A stretch of DNA of 64,000 nt from an uncultured Thermoanaerobaculia bacterium (GTDB lineage: Bacteria; Acidobacteriota; Thermoanaerobaculia; Multivoradales; Multivoraceae): contig CATOTG010000001.1 in assembly GCA_951813015.1 (NCBI GenBank), positions 186,001 to 250,000 on the forward strand, in the 5' to 3' direction. The translations under genes and the position numbers were made by a program. The notes beneath the pieces were generated by a model. The model saw nothing but the letters and a program-made list of their open reading frames with translations. It did no database searches and was not told the DNA's origin. How positions within the stretch are numbered: position 1 is the first letter of the stretch; every line of letters begins with the position of its first letter. Below are positions 1 through 9,717 of this stretch, one piece after another.

Positions 1-1
1 C

Positions 2-934
2 ACGATCGACGAATCCCTGCGGACGGCCTCACGGGACGGCGTCGCCGGCCCCATCCGGCGCCTCGCCTTCGACGCGGACTCCCTGCTGCGCAAGATCGGC
101 GGCCGCGACGTGTTCTCGCCCCGGCCCGAAGTCGCCCTGCTGCACCTGGCCCATCCCCTGATCGAGCGCGCTTTGCGGGCCCTGACCCTGCGGCGCCTGC
201 CGGGCCCCGCCGAGGCGGCACGCTGGACCGTGCGGCGCGGCGGCGTGCCCCGCGGCATGGACGCCCTGATTCTCCTCAGCCTGGAAGAACTGGCGGTCAA
301 CGAGCTGCGCGAGACCTTCCACCACTGGGTGCGAACGATCGTCCTTCCCGTGCGAGGCGGCGCGCTCGAAAACCCCATGGCCCATGTGACGGCCCGGAAC
401 CTGGCCCGCAGCGAACACGGCGACCAAGGCGATCCGGAAGCCCGGCAGCCCGAGTCGCCGACGCCCGCCGAACTCGAACAGGCCCGGGGAATCTTCCACC
501 AGGTCGAAGCCGACCTCGAAGCCGCGGTCACGCACCACGCCGAAGACCTGACCGGCTCGCTCCAGGCACAGTTGCAAGCCGATGGCGCGAATGCCCTGCG
601 GGACGCCAACGAGCGCTACCGGAGCCGGCAGGGCGAAGTCTCCGAACTGATCGAACAGCAGAGCGTGAAGCGCCTCGAACGCGAGATCGCGACGCTCCGC
701 CGCTCGCTCGCGCAAGGCCGGCTCTTCGACCAGCGCCGCGACCTCGAACGGATCGCCGACTCGATCCAGGACAGGAAGCGGGAGATCGACCGCCGACGCC
801 GCCACTACGAGGACGCGCGCGAGCAGTTGGAGGGTGAGCGCCGACGCATCGTCGACCGTCTGCTGCCGAAGCGCCACGCCCTGGCGGGCGAAGCGCAGGC
901 CTTCCCGGTGACCGTCGAGGTGCGCCTGCCTTGA
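2..934 (+). CDS. drmD: DISARM helicase DrmD-like, C-terminal part (5' end outside window)
   Basis: The frame is open from base 2 to the TGA at 932-934, so the gene begins before the window. What remains lacks the helicase motifs. It holds a conserved tail containing ALLHLAHPLIERAL, followed by a charged coiled-coil stretch (roughly nt 620-880, rich in E, R, L and Q). Tails of this kind end the SNF2-like helicases of class 1 DISARM phage-defence loci. The identification rests mainly on the neighbour: the stop codon overlaps the start of a drmMI-type methyltransferase by four bases (TTGA), which implies translational coupling and matches the drmD-drmMI order of class 1 DISARM. Other SNF2/DEAD helicases next to restriction methylases cannot be excluded without the upstream sequence. 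Confidence 0.6.
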   Translation, partial: TIDESLRTASRDGVAGPIRRLAFDADSLLRKIGGRDVFSPRPEVALLHLAHPLIERALRALTLRRLPGPAEAARWTVRRGGVPRGMDALILLSLEELAVNELRETFHHWVRTIVLPVRGGALENPMAHVTARNLARSEHGDQGDPEARQPESPTPAELEQARGIFHQVEADLEAAVTHHAEDLTGSLQAQLQADGANALRDANERYRSRQGEVSELIEQQSVKRLEREIATLRRSLAQGRLFDQRRDLERIADSIQDRKREIDRRRRHYEDAREQLEGERRRIVDRLLPKRHALAGEAQAFPVTVEVRLP

Positions 935-3900
935 GCACGCCGCAGCCCGGCAATCGACGAACCGGCAGCGCCGATCTTCCGGGCTGGAGCGACCTCCGCC
1001 ACGGCGGCCTGCTGCTGGACGCGCAGCGCCTGAGCGAGGTCGCCGCCCTCCCCGCGCCCGCCGCCCCGAACACCTGGCTCCAGAGCGAACTCCGGCGGCG
1101 CCTTGAACTGCTGCGCGACGCCGACGCGAAGCGCCGAAGCGCCGAAGCGCCGAAGCGCCGAAGCGCCGAAGCGCCGAAGCGCCGAAGCGCCGAAGCGCCG
1201 AAGCGCCGAAGCGCCGAAGCGCCGGAGTTTGTCGCCTTCGTGCTGGAGCGCCTCTGCGGCTTCGGGGCGAGCGGCGGCGCCGGGGCCGGCGGTGGCTCCT
1301 GGCTGCGCGGCGCCCGCGTACCGGCCGAGTGGCGCCGCCGCGCCCTGACCGGCGAGAGCGTCCGGCCGCGCCAGCTCTGGCTCGGCCCGAACGGCGCCGT
1401 CCTGCCCGTCTTCGTCACCAACGACAAGCGCGTCGGCATCGGCCGCGGCCGGAGGGAGACGAGCCGCGTTCTCGGCTGGCTGCGCGCCGGCCCCGAGCGC
1501 CTCGCTCTGGTGACGAACGGCCGCCAGTGGCGGCTCCTGTTCGCCGGCCTCGACTTCGACGCCTGGTGCGAGTGGGACGCCGACCTCTGGTTCGCCGAGG
1601 GCAAGCCGTCGCCGGCCTTGAAGGCGCTGCTCACGCTGATCCGGCCGGCCTTGTGGACGCCCGACGAAGAAGGGGCCGACCCGCCGCTGCTGCGTGCCGT
1701 CCGCGACAGCCGCAAGGGCCAGTCCGAACTCTCCGAGGCGCTCGGCGAGCGGGTGCGCGAGGCCGTCGAACTGCTGATCCGGAGCCACGGCGAGGCGCTG
1801 AAGCGCGACTGCGCGAGCGTCGACCCGGCCGACATCTACCGCGCGGCCTGCCGCGTCGTCATGCGCCTGGTCGTCATCCTGTTCGCCGAAGCGCGCGGCC
1901 TGTTGCCGCGCGACGACGCCGCCTACCACGCGGCCTACGGGCTCGGCGGCCTCCACGAGGCGCTCGGGCGGCGCGCCGCCGCCGGCCGCTCCCAGGCCCA
2001 CAGCTGCGGCGCCTGGCCGCGCCTCCTGGCGCTGTTCAACCTGGTGCGGGAAGGCTCGCACCACGAAGGCCTGCCCGTCACCGCCTACGGCGGCGACCTG
2101 TTCGCCCCCGGATCGCCCGACAGCGAGGACGGCCTCTCCCGCGCCCTGGCCACGTTCGAGACCGCCTGCCTGCGCGACGAAGTGCTCTCCGACGCCGGAG
2201 TCCACGACCTGCTGGAGCGCCTGACGCGGACCCGGGTCCGCATCCTCCAGGGCAAAGCCAGCCGGCTGGTGGCGGCGCCCGTCGACTTCTCCGATCTCTC
2301 GACCGAGTACATCGGCGTGCTCTACGAGGGCCTGCTCGACTACGAACTGAAGACCGCGCCGAGCGACGATCCGGTGATCTTCCTGGCCGTCGGCGAGCAG
2401 CCCGCGTTGCCGCTGTCGCGCCTGGAGGCAATGGACGACAAGGCCCTGAAGGGACTCTTCAAGGCGCTGGGGAAGACCGACGGCGGCGACGCCGGCGAGC
2501 CCGAGCCGGCGCCCGAAGAAGACCCCCGCCAGGCCACCCGAACCCGCGCCGAAAAGTGGGCGCGGCATGCCGCCCAGGCCGTCGGCCTCGTCAAGACGCA
2601 CGCCAGCCGCCTCGTGAACCGCGTCATCCTGCCCGGCGAGTGGTACCTCATCCGCTGGGGCGGCACCCGCAAGGGCTCCGGCAGCTTCTACACCCGGCCC
2701 GGCCTCACCGTCCCCACCGTCCAGCGCACCCTGCGCCCGCTGGCCTACGACCCGCCGCAGACGGCCGCCGGCGAGCCGGACCGCGACGCGCCGCCGGCAG
2801 CCTGGATACCGAAGAAGCCCGAGGACATCCTCGGCATCAAGGTCTGCGACCCGGCGTGCGGCTCCGGCAGCTTCCCGCTCGCCGCGCTGCGTTTCCTGAC
2901 CGACGCGCTCCATGCCTCGGTCCGGCATCATCAGCGGATCGAACACCGGGAGAGCCGCGCTCTGGTCCATCTGCTCGGCCTTGACGATGCGCCGACTGCC
3001 GCGGCGCCGGCCCTTCCGGCTGGCCGTAGCCGCGGCTCATCCAACCCGCGGGGCAACGCGTCACGAAACGACGAGCCCGACTCCCGGCCCACCGCCGCCG
3101 TCGAACACCCCGGCGACGAGCTGATCCCCTCACCCCCCGACGCCGACGACTTCGAGCCCCGGCTCAAGGCGGTGCTCCGCCGCTACGTCGTCGAACGCTG
3201 CATCTACGGCGTCGACCTCGACCCGCTCGCCGTCTCCCTCTGCCAGCTCTCCCTGTGGATAGAGACGATGGACCGCGACCTCCCCTTCTCCTTCCTCGAC
3301 CACAAGATCCGCTGCGGCAATTCGCTCATCGGCGCCTGGTTCGACCAGTTCCAGCACTACCCCGCGATGGCCTGGAAGAACCGCGAGGGCGGTGACAAGA
3401 ATCACTCGAACGGCGTCCACCACGAGAAGGGCGCCGGGACGAAGGCGATCAAGGCCTTCGTCAAGAACGAGCTGACCTCGGACCTCCGCCACGTCCTGGA
3501 AGGTCGAACCCTCTTCCACGAAGACCTGCTCGAGCAGGCGACGGCCGTTCACCGGCATGCGCTCGAATCCCTGGAGCGGATGCACCGCCTGCCGATCCAG
3601 GACGCAGCCGCCCGAGGCCGCGTCTACCGCGAAGAGCTGCTCGGCTCCAGGGAGTGGCGCTCACTCAAGCAGGCGATGGACCTGTGGTGCGCCTGCTGGT
3701 TCTGGCCCGCCGACGAACTGGACCGCGCACCGCTGCCCACGACCTTCTCCAGCCCGCCGCCCGAGACCCGCGCCACGGCCGCCCGGATTGCCGCGGAGAT
3801 GCGCTTTTTCCACTGGGAACTCGAATTCCCGGACGTGTTCCGCGCCGCCGGCTCGGGCTTCGATGCGATGCTCGGCAACCCGCCGTGGGACATCGCCAAA

Positions 3901-6396
3901 CCGAAGTCGCAGGAGTACTTCGCCAACATCGACCCGCTCTACCGCTCCTACGGCAAGCAGGAGGCCGTGCGCCGGCAGAAGGACTACTTCACCGAAGACG
4001 AAGCGAGCGAGCGGGACTGGCTCGACTACAACGCCCGCTTCCGCGCCCAGTCCAACTTCGTGACCTGCGCCGCCTCGCCCTTCGGCCACCCGGAGGAGAA
4101 CGACAAGAGCCAGCGCCGCTTCCTCGTCGTCCGCGGCAAGGCGAACCTCGCGCTGCACGACCGCTGGCGCGAAGCGCGTCGCCGTTCTCGCGGCTACGCG
4201 GACGCCGAGCACTCCTTCAGGCACCAGGGCTCCGCCGACCTCAACCTCTACAAGCTCTTTCTGGAGCAGGTCCACACCCTGCTCCGGGCCGGCGGCAGGC
4301 TCGGCTTCGTCGTGCCCTCCGGCCTGTACTCCGACAAGGGCACCGGCGCCCTGCGCGACCTGTTCCTGGAACGCTGCTCATGGGAGTGGCTGTTCGGCTT
4401 CGAGAACCGAGCAAAGCTGTTTCCGATCGATAGCCGCTTCAAGTTCAACCCCGTGATCGCCCAGAAAGCCGGCACGACTGCCGCCATCCGCACCGTCTTC
4501 ATGCGCCGCGACCTGACCGACTGGGAACAGGCCGAGGCCATCGCCGTCCCCTACAGCCGCGAGCAGGTTCTCCGCTTCAGCCCGAACAGCCGCGCGATCC
4601 TGGAGATCGAGTCGCAGCGCGACCTGGAGATCCTGGAGAAGATCTACAGCAACTCCGTCCTCCTGGGCGACCAGGGCCCCGACGGCTGGGGCATCCGCTA
4701 CGCGACCGAGTTCCACATGACCGGCGACTCGAAGCTCTTCCCTCCCCGCCCCCAGTGGGAAGCGAAGGGCTACCGCCCCGACGAGTACAGCCGCTGGCTG
4801 CTCGGCAACTGGCGGCCGATCGCGGAGCTGTGGGCAAAACTCGGCATCGACGCCACCCGCCCCGAACCCGCCGCCATCCAACTCGAAGACTGGCTCTTCG
4901 ATTCCGACGCCAGCCCCGCGCGCCGCATCGCCGAACGCCGCTTCATCCACGGCCACCTCCTCGCCCCCGGCGACGTCGATGCCACCGGCTGGCACGAGAG
5001 GTGCGCCCAGCCCCCCTACGACCGCCTGCCCGTACCCCGCGTAGCCATCCCCGAAGGCATCATCCTCTCCCGAGAGGCCGACACCTGGATCCAGGAAACC
5101 GACATTAAGGACGTCGCCCTGCCCCTCTACGAAGGCCGGATGATCGGTCAGTTCGACTTCAGCCAGAAAGGCTGGGTCAGCGGCAAGGGCCGAAGCGCCG
5201 TCTGGCGTGACATCCCCTGGGACCGAAAGCAGATCGAACCGCAGTACCTGATGGCCGAGACGGACTATCGGCGAGAAGTTCCGGAGCCGGATGCTCCGAA
5301 GCTGGCGCACATGAACATCGGCTCCGCTACCAACGAGAGAACGGCTATCGGCGCCTACGTCCACGGAATGCCTGTAGGCCACTCGGCCGGCGTCTTCTTC
5401 AGCCGCACACCGGCGGACGTCCGCGCGCTGACCGCCTTGCTGAACTCGATCAGTTTCGACTTCGTGACGCGCCTGAGGGTGGTCGGACTTCACTTGGACT
5501 ACCACGTCCTGGAGCAGAACCCGCTTCCCTCGCACTCACCTCAGTTCGAGGCCCTGATCCCCGTCGGAACCAGCCTGACTCTGACGTCACTGAGAGATTC
5601 GCCACGCCTTCTACTCCTCGCGGCTACTCCCTCGCCGCAAGAAACCTCGCCAGCCCTCGCGAACTGGGGACTCACCAAACCCGGCAGCCGCCAGACCGTG
5701 ACCTCCGCCCTGAGCCCAAGCGAACGCGTCCGCGGACGAGCCATGGCGGATGCGCTCGTCGCCTCCCTCTACGGCCTCGACGAGCCGCACTTCCGAAGCC
5801 TCCTGGCCGACTGCGATCACCCCCTCTCCACCGTCACCAGCAGAAAGAGCTCCGAACTGAGAGGCAAGGGCTTCTGGCGAGTCGACAAGAACAAGCCACC
5901 CGAACTCCGCCACACCGTCCTGGCCCAGATCGCCTTCGCCGACCTCCAACGCCACATCGACTCCGCCGCCGGCGACCCCGAAGCCGGCATCCAGTCCTTC
6001 ATGACCCAGAATCACGGCGAAGGCTGGCGCCTACCCGAAACCCTCCGCCTCGCCGACTTCAACCTCGGCCACGACGACCGCGCCAAGGAACACCAGCCCG
6101 TAGCCACCGAACTCGGCCCCCGCTTCTACGACTGGCAACTCGCCCAACCCCCGGAGGAAGCCTGGGCCGAAACCCACCTCCACGCCCGCAACCTCCTCGG
6201 CGAACACGCCTACCGGAGGCTCAACGCGAACCTTGAAGAGCCCGGCCCCGATCAGCCGCCCGGAGCCCTCGTTGCTCCCGCCTCCCAGGTCGCCGAAGAA
6301 CGCCACCGCCGGGACGACTGGCTCAGCCGGTCCGGCGGCGACGCCGAACCCGAACCATCCGGCAACACCGGCAAGCAGCCGGACCTCTTCGACTGA
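931..6396 (+). CDS. drmMI: DISARM-type N6-adenine DNA methyltransferase (DrmMI-like), with 8-bp repeat tract
   Basis: A 1,821-residue class I SAM-dependent adenine methyltransferase of the large Eco57I/DrmMI type. The N-terminal region (about 1-250) is nuclease-like in style and includes LALVTNGRQWRLLFAGLDFD. The SAM-binding motif DPACGSGS lies near residue 638 and the catalytic NPPW at 983-986. The last third probably reads the target site. Methylation would mark host DNA within DISARM. The start is the TTG at 931, overlapping the drmD stop. Residues ~67-98 are encoded by twelve 8-bp repeats giving KRRSAEAP copies, so gain or loss of one unit shifts the frame. With the present copy number the gene is in frame. 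The C-terminus ends in PDLFD. The rest of DISARM (drmA, drmB, drmC) does not follow; an IS cluster does. A stand-alone type IIG-like enzyme is the main alternative. Confidence 0.75.
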   Translation: MSTPQPGNRRTGSADLPGWSDLRHGGLLLDAQRLSEVAALPAPAAPNTWLQSELRRRLELLRDADAKRRSAEAPKRRSAEAPKRRSAEAPKRRSAEAPEFVAFVLERLCGFGASGGAGAGGGSWLRGARVPAEWRRRALTGESVRPRQLWLGPNGAVLPVFVTNDKRVGIGRGRRETSRVLGWLRAGPERLALVTNGRQWRLLFAGLDFDAWCEWDADLWFAEGKPSPALKALLTLIRPALWTPDEEGADPPLLRAVRDSRKGQSELSEALGERVREAVELLIRSHGEALKRDCASVDPADIYRAACRVVMRLVVILFAEARGLLPRDDAAYHAAYGLGGLHEALGRRAAAGRSQAHSCGAWPRLLALFNLVREGSHHEGLPVTAYGGDLFAPGSPDSEDGLSRALATFETACLRDEVLSDAGVHDLLERLTRTRVRILQGKASRLVAAPVDFSDLSTEYIGVLYEGLLDYELKTAPSDDPVIFLAVGEQPALPLSRLEAMDDKALKGLFKALGKTDGGDAGEPEPAPEEDPRQATRTRAEKWARHAAQAVGLVKTHASRLVNRVILPGEWYLIRWGGTRKGSGSFYTRPGLTVPTVQRTLRPLAYDPPQTAAGEPDRDAPPAAWIPKKPEDILGIKVCDPACGSGSFPLAALRFLTDALHASVRHHQRIEHRESRALVHLLGLDDAPTAAAPALPAGRSRGSSNPRGNASRNDEPDSRPTAAVEHPGDELIPSPPDADDFEPRLKAVLRRYVVERCIYGVDLDPLAVSLCQLSLWIETMDRDLPFSFLDHKIRCGNSLIGAWFDQFQHYPAMAWKNREGGDKNHSNGVHHEKGAGTKAIKAFVKNELTSDLRHVLEGRTLFHEDLLEQATAVHRHALESLERMHRLPIQDAAARGRVYREELLGSREWRSLKQAMDLWCACWFWPADELDRAPLPTTFSSPPPETRATAARIAAEMRFFHWELEFPDVFRAAGSGFDAMLGNPPWDIAKPKSQEYFANIDPLYRSYGKQEAVRRQKDYFTEDEASERDWLDYNARFRAQSNFVTCAASPFGHPEENDKSQRRFLVVRGKANLALHDRWREARRRSRGYADAEHSFRHQGSADLNLYKLFLEQVHTLLRAGGRLGFVVPSGLYSDKGTGALRDLFLERCSWEWLFGFENRAKLFPIDSRFKFNPVIAQKAGTTAAIRTVFMRRDLTDWEQAEAIAVPYSREQVLRFSPNSRAILEIESQRDLEILEKIYSNSVLLGDQGPDGWGIRYATEFHMTGDSKLFPPRPQWEAKGYRPDEYSRWLLGNWRPIAELWAKLGIDATRPEPAAIQLEDWLFDSDASPARRIAERRFIHGHLLAPGDVDATGWHERCAQPPYDRLPVPRVAIPEGIILSREADTWIQETDIKDVALPLYEGRMIGQFDFSQKGWVSGKGRSAVWRDIPWDRKQIEPQYLMAETDYRREVPEPDAPKLAHMNIGSATNERTAIGAYVHGMPVGHSAGVFFSRTPADVRALTALLNSISFDFVTRLRVVGLHLDYHVLEQNPLPSHSPQFEALIPVGTSLTLTSLRDSPRLLLLAATPSPQETSPALANWGLTKPGSRQTVTSALSPSERVRGRAMADALVASLYGLDEPHFRSLLADCDHPLSTVTSRKSSELRGKGFWRVDKNKPPELRHTVLAQIAFADLQRHIDSAAGDPEAGIQSFMTQNHGEGWRLPETLRLADFNLGHDDRAKEHQPVATELGPRFYDWQLAQPPEEAWAETHLHARNLLGEHAYRRLNANLEEPGPDQPPGALVAPASQVAEERHRRDDWLSRSGGDAEPEPSGNTGKQPDLFD
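1129..1224 (+). repeat. 8-bp tandem repeat, 12 copies, inside drmMI
   Basis: The unit aagcgccg is repeated twelve times without a mismatch over 96 bp. Since 8 is not a multiple of 3, a change of one copy alters the reading frame of the methyltransferase, while a change of three copies adds or removes eight residues. The present 12 copies keep the frame open. With one extra copy, translation would stop at 1346-1348. This is the architecture of slipped-strand contingency loci. Confidence 0.95.
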
Positions 6397-6509
6397 CAGC
6401 CACCCAGCCTTGCTGCCGGTCTTGAGCCGCTTCCCACAGACAAGCACCTCGCGCCACGACCGCCAGCCTGCTATCACCAAGCTCCAAACGCCACACGATT
6501 CCCGCTGAA

Positions 6510-6747
6510 ATGGCTCGGCTGCGCCGCATCGTCAAAGACCACCTGCAACAAGCCAAGGACGCCTGCCTGAACGCCGTCGAGAACTACAACCGGCCCCGCG
6601 CCGCCTTTCGGACACGGACGTTTTCCGTTCTCATGACAATCGCGTGGAAGTCGCTGTTTCATGCAATCTTCTACCACTCAGGCCGCAAGCCCTGGTACGT
6701 CCGAAACGGGTCTGGGCGGGGCACCGGATACGTGAAGGTTGACCGCC
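6510..6747 (+). pseudogene. DUF3644 protein, N-terminal fragment
   Basis: The first ~78 codons (starting MARLRRIVKDHLQQAKDACL, including FHAIFYHSGRKPWYVR) match the beginning of DUF3644 proteins, which often sit in defence islands. Homology ends at YVKVD, where an IS3-type terminal sequence begins at 6748. The full-length family is several hundred residues, so the gene is broken. The remainder of the gene is not present in the window. Its function is not established. Confidence 0.6.
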
Positions 6748-6794
6748 TGAGCTTGCCCCGGTTTCCTCGACATCCTCTGCGTTCCTTCCCGAAA

Positions 6795-8096
6795 GGCTCT
6801 TCAGGGTTTCGTGTGGAACGTGAGTGAATCGGGGTAGAGGTCGAGTCCTCCGAGATGGAAGTAGATGGCGGTGCGGAAGCGGTCTCGGTTCCGGTAGCCG
6901 CGGGCGGACTTCTTGAGCCACTGAATGACGGAGTTGATGCCCTCGAGGCGAGCGTTCGTGACGCCACGCTCGATGGCGTTCAGCACGCCGTCGAGATGGG
7001 CCTTGATCATTCGCGCGACCTGCTTCATCGGTTCCAGCCGGCTGCGGATTGCCCACGAGTACCAGCCCTGGAACACAGCCAGCGCCTCGGCGCGGTCCCG
7101 GGTCTCCCACATCATCATCGCCACCTCCTTCAAGTGCCAGCAGCGGGCTGTCTTCGTCGTGCCGTCGATCAACTCCTTGAAGCGAGGCCATCGGTGCGCC
7201 GGCACCCGATCCGGGTGGTACAGCCACAGGTAGCGCGTGTCGGTCAGGCCGTCGTCGCCCAAGCGAAGCAACTGCCGGTGCTCCTCACTGCGCACCGCGT
7301 TCACGGCGTCGCCGAGATGAGCCGCGACGTGGAACTTGTCGTACGCGATCTTGGCCCCGCCGTCCGGCAGACACGACACCGTCGCCGAGATGTACGCCGG
7401 CCACATGTCCATCGCCACCGTCTCGATCCTGGAACGCTCGGCATCCGACAACGACTCGTAGTACGAAGACAGAGCGTCCTTGCCGCGGCCGTCCGCCACG
7501 TGATGCACCCGCGGCTCGCCCTCGAGGTCGGCCACCACCGTCACGTACTCGTGGCGCTTCTGAAACGACGTCTCGTCCACGCCCAGGACTCTCGATGCCG
7601 GCGCCGAGCCACGCCGCTTCAAGCCGCGCTTCACCGCACGCTCCTGTACCCCGGACACCTGGTCCCAGCTCAGCTCCAGAAGCCGGGCCACCGCCGAAAC
7701 GCTCGCCTCGCCCAGCCAGTCGATGACCAAGGCCTCGAACAACGCCGTCAAACGCGAGCCCGCGTCCGACCAAGGCACGCCAATCGTCCGCACACCGTGC
7801 TCCGAGCACCGCACCCGAGGCACGTCGGCGGTCAGGATCGTACGGTACTGGCAGGTCGGCAGATGCCGCCAGCGCCGACGACGCGAGTCGTGGCGGCTCG
7901 CCGCCGAGCCGCACTCGGGACAACGGTACGACTCGCCACCGCCCCGAGCCACGAACACCTCCACCTCACCGGCCTCAAGCCGAAGCTCAACGCCCGTCAC
8001 CTCCCACGGACTCTCGATGCCCAGAATCCGACCGTACAAGTCTGTGTCACGCATCGCGCCAGACTACGGCATCTCCACCATCAACCCTGAAGAGCC
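6795..8096 (-). mobile_element. ISL3-family insertion sequence, copy 1
   Basis: A 1,302-bp element with terminal inverted repeats ggctcttcagggttt / aaccctgaagagcc and an 8-bp duplication of the target. It encodes one transposase on the minus strand. A second copy at 38141-39442 encodes an identical 417-residue transposase, so transposition was recent. This copy is nested inside the IS3-like derivative. Confidence 0.95.
6801..8054 (-). CDS. tnpA: ISL3-family transposase
   Basis: A 417-residue DDE transposase. The N-terminal zinc finger is visible as CPECGS plus a second Cys/His cluster (VRCSEHGVRT, about residues 44-90). The catalytic core contains LGVDETSF, AMDMWPAYI and the C-terminal acidic region ARLEGINSVIQWLKKSARG. 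It acts on the 14-15-bp terminal repeats a few bases outside the gene. Length and motifs are complete, so the copy is probably active. The product is identical to that of the copy at 38147-39400. Confidence 0.95.
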   Translation of the reverse strand: MRDTDLYGRILGIESPWEVTGVELRLEAGEVEVFVARGGGESYRCPECGSAASRHDSRRRRWRHLPTCQYRTILTADVPRVRCSEHGVRTIGVPWSDAGSRLTALFEALVIDWLGEASVSAVARLLELSWDQVSGVQERAVKRGLKRRGSAPASRVLGVDETSFQKRHEYVTVVADLEGEPRVHHVADGRGKDALSSYYESLSDAERSRIETVAMDMWPAYISATVSCLPDGGAKIAYDKFHVAAHLGDAVNAVRSEEHRQLLRLGDDGLTDTRYLWLYHPDRVPAHRWPRFKELIDGTTKTARCWHLKEVAMMMWETRDRAEALAVFQGWYSWAIRSRLEPMKQVARMIKAHLDGVLNAIERGVTNARLEGINSVIQWLKKSARGYRNRDRFRTAIYFHLGGLDLYPDSLTFHTKP

Positions 8097-8121
8097 TCCC
8101 GAAAAAACAAGGTAGGATCGC

Positions 8122-9111
8122 TTGGATGGACTGCAAGTCGGTGATACCGTGCCGCGTGTTTCTCAGATACGAGCTCTCACGGGCGAAGACGTCCGAACGC
8201 CACTTCTCCTTCCCCTGATGCCAACACAAGAGTCAGTTTCCGCTTGCAGAGCAGCGATGGCCGGTTTACTGGCCCATGCCGTCTCAACGACTCTTACGCT
8301 GGAACAGCGGCTCGGCACCCACCTAGCCGAAGACACTTCGCAGACTGACCTCGAAACGGACCCGTTCACCCCATCTCGGAGCCAAGTAGCGGTCCTGTTA
8401 CGCAAGGCGCGGATTCACATAGCTGCCGTTCTTCGAGCCAACGCAGCGAACAACATCCATTCTCTCGGGGTTCAGGCTCGGCCCGCGCTAGAGTCCGCGG
8501 GACAGATCGTCTTCCTCTCGCGAACCTTGTTGACTGAACCTGGCTTCGGAATGGAGGCGAAACGTGCCAGACAGTTGGTCGTCGACTACGTAAACGCCGA
8601 CTACTACGGCACAATGATCCGTGCGACCAAGGGTGAACTAGGCCACGACGAACTAGTGGCGACGGCTCGGGACGCGGAGGAGTCAGCGGCAGTCAGGTTC
8701 GGTTTCCCCAAACCTCGTCAACGGCCGGGTAGGTCGCTCAAACAGCACGACAAGGTGTCGAGCTTGAAGGGAGGAAAGAACTGGTACGACTTCTTAAGCG
8801 AGTACTTCTGTCACGGAAGGTCTGACTGGAGAGGCCCTTTGTGGCACGGCGGCGTGACCCCGACAAATACAATCCAAGGGGAATTCGCGTTTTTCGGAAT
8901 GCTGAGCTACCTTGTAGAACAAGTGGCCGTGATGAATAGCAGCGCAGTGTTGTGGCCTCTTCCAGGAGAGAACAGAAAGACGCGGTGCGATCAGTGGGTG
9001 AAACCGACGCTGGAGCAGCTGCGCCGGGTCCGAGAATCCTCGCAGTCGATAGTCAAGGCAGCCTTGCAAAACCCGGAAAGAGGCGCTGATGGGAACGCCG
9101 GAGCTGGCTGA
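8122..9111 (+). CDS. Unknown protein, passenger gene 1
   Basis: A 329-codon frame from a TTG at 8122; a later ATG at 8218 (MPTQESV) is an equally good or better start. I recognise no domain. The protein is predicted soluble, with a mixed helical composition and conserved-looking aromatic patches (NWYDFLSEYFCHG). Base composition is visibly less GC-rich than the flanking genes, which suggests separate acquisition. It overlaps the next gene by 23 bp, so the two are probably co-expressed. The ISL3 element ends 25 bp upstream of the TTG, so any promoter must lie in or at the edge of the IS. It could be one half of a two-gene defence or hitchhiker module, but nothing in the sequence proves it. Confidence 0.55.
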   Translation: MDGLQVGDTVPRVSQIRALTGEDVRTPLLLPLMPTQESVSACRAAMAGLLAHAVSTTLTLEQRLGTHLAEDTSQTDLETDPFTPSRSQVAVLLRKARIHIAAVLRANAANNIHSLGVQARPALESAGQIVFLSRTLLTEPGFGMEAKRARQLVVDYVNADYYGTMIRATKGELGHDELVATARDAEESAAVRFGFPKPRQRPGRSLKQHDKVSSLKGGKNWYDFLSEYFCHGRSDWRGPLWHGGVTPTNTIQGEFAFFGMLSYLVEQVAVMNSSAVLWPLPGENRKTRCDQWVKPTLEQLRRVRESSQSIVKAALQNPERGADGNAGAG

Positions 9112-9673
9112 GATTTTGTGCAAGACGCAGCTTGAGTGTCTCGGTGGACTTGCTCGCGTTCACGTGGAGGTTGACACCCCGACACGTGAAGTCGTTGCAG
9201 ATGAACCTGACTGGATTCTTCGTCTACGCAAACTATGTCTTCACGCGATAGCGATTACCACATGCGGCGTGGACGCGGATGGGCTGCACGCGCTGGCAAC
9301 GGAGCTTCGCGCGGCCTTCGTACAGATGGGCGCGATATCGAAGTGCCTTCCCGAGGAAGTTCTGTTTGACGGCATAGAGCCTAGTTGGTGGGACATTGAG
9401 GCCAGGACGGGATTGCTTGCCACATTTGATCATCCGACACCGATGCAGCTTTTGTCGCCAGTGGCGATGGGCGGATTCCTGAAGGCAGAGGATTCGGGCG
9501 TTTACGCCGAGTTTTTCTTGCTCCTTGGCAGATTCTGCATCGCATATGGCTTCATGCTTCACCGTCTTGCTCAGGTGCTTGCCGCAGAAGAAGACGTTTG
9601 GTCACGTGTAGAGGCTGAGGTAGAGCGACTGCTTAGCGTCGCTACGATGATGCCGGACTGTCACGGGCTTTGA
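9089..9673 (+). CDS. Unknown protein, passenger gene 2
   Basis: A 194-residue protein with no recognised domain. It overlaps the end of the preceding gene by 23 bp, the kind of coupling seen for partners. It contains a mostly helical C-terminus (FLLLGRFCIAYGFMLHRLAQ) that could pack as a hydrophobic core or one membrane segment. Composition is less GC-rich than average for the window, like its partner. The gene stops about 45 bp before the leftover 3' end of an IS3 transposase, so the pair is hemmed in by transposon sequence on both sides. Confidence 0.55.
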   Translation: MGTPELAEILCKTQLECLGGLARVHVEVDTPTREVVADEPDWILRLRKLCLHAIAITTCGVDADGLHALATELRAAFVQMGAISKCLPEEVLFDGIEPSWWDIEARTGLLATFDHPTPMQLLSPVAMGGFLKAEDSGVYAEFFLLLGRFCIAYGFMLHRLAQVLAAEEDVWSRVEAEVERLLSVATMMPDCHGL

Positions 9674-9717
9674 AGCGGAGAGTCGTGGTTACTCAGGTAT
9701 GTAATCTTGCCTCCAGA

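Larger units (their letters stand above)
6787..8104. repeat. 8-bp target-site duplication flanking ISL3 copy 1
   Basis: tcccgaaa occurs at 6787-6794 immediately left and at 8097-8104 immediately right of the ISL3 element. This shows a simple, unrearranged insertion. Confidence 0.95.

Noticed and set aside
1129..1224. Possible CRISPR array or coding artefact
   Set aside because: The unit is 8 bp, perfect and without spacers, and lies in a long open frame with flanking homology on both sides.
805..2970. 721-codon open frame antisense to drmMI
   Set aside because: Compositional shadow; it even translates the 8-bp repeat as a third unrelated repeat and has no recognisable domain.
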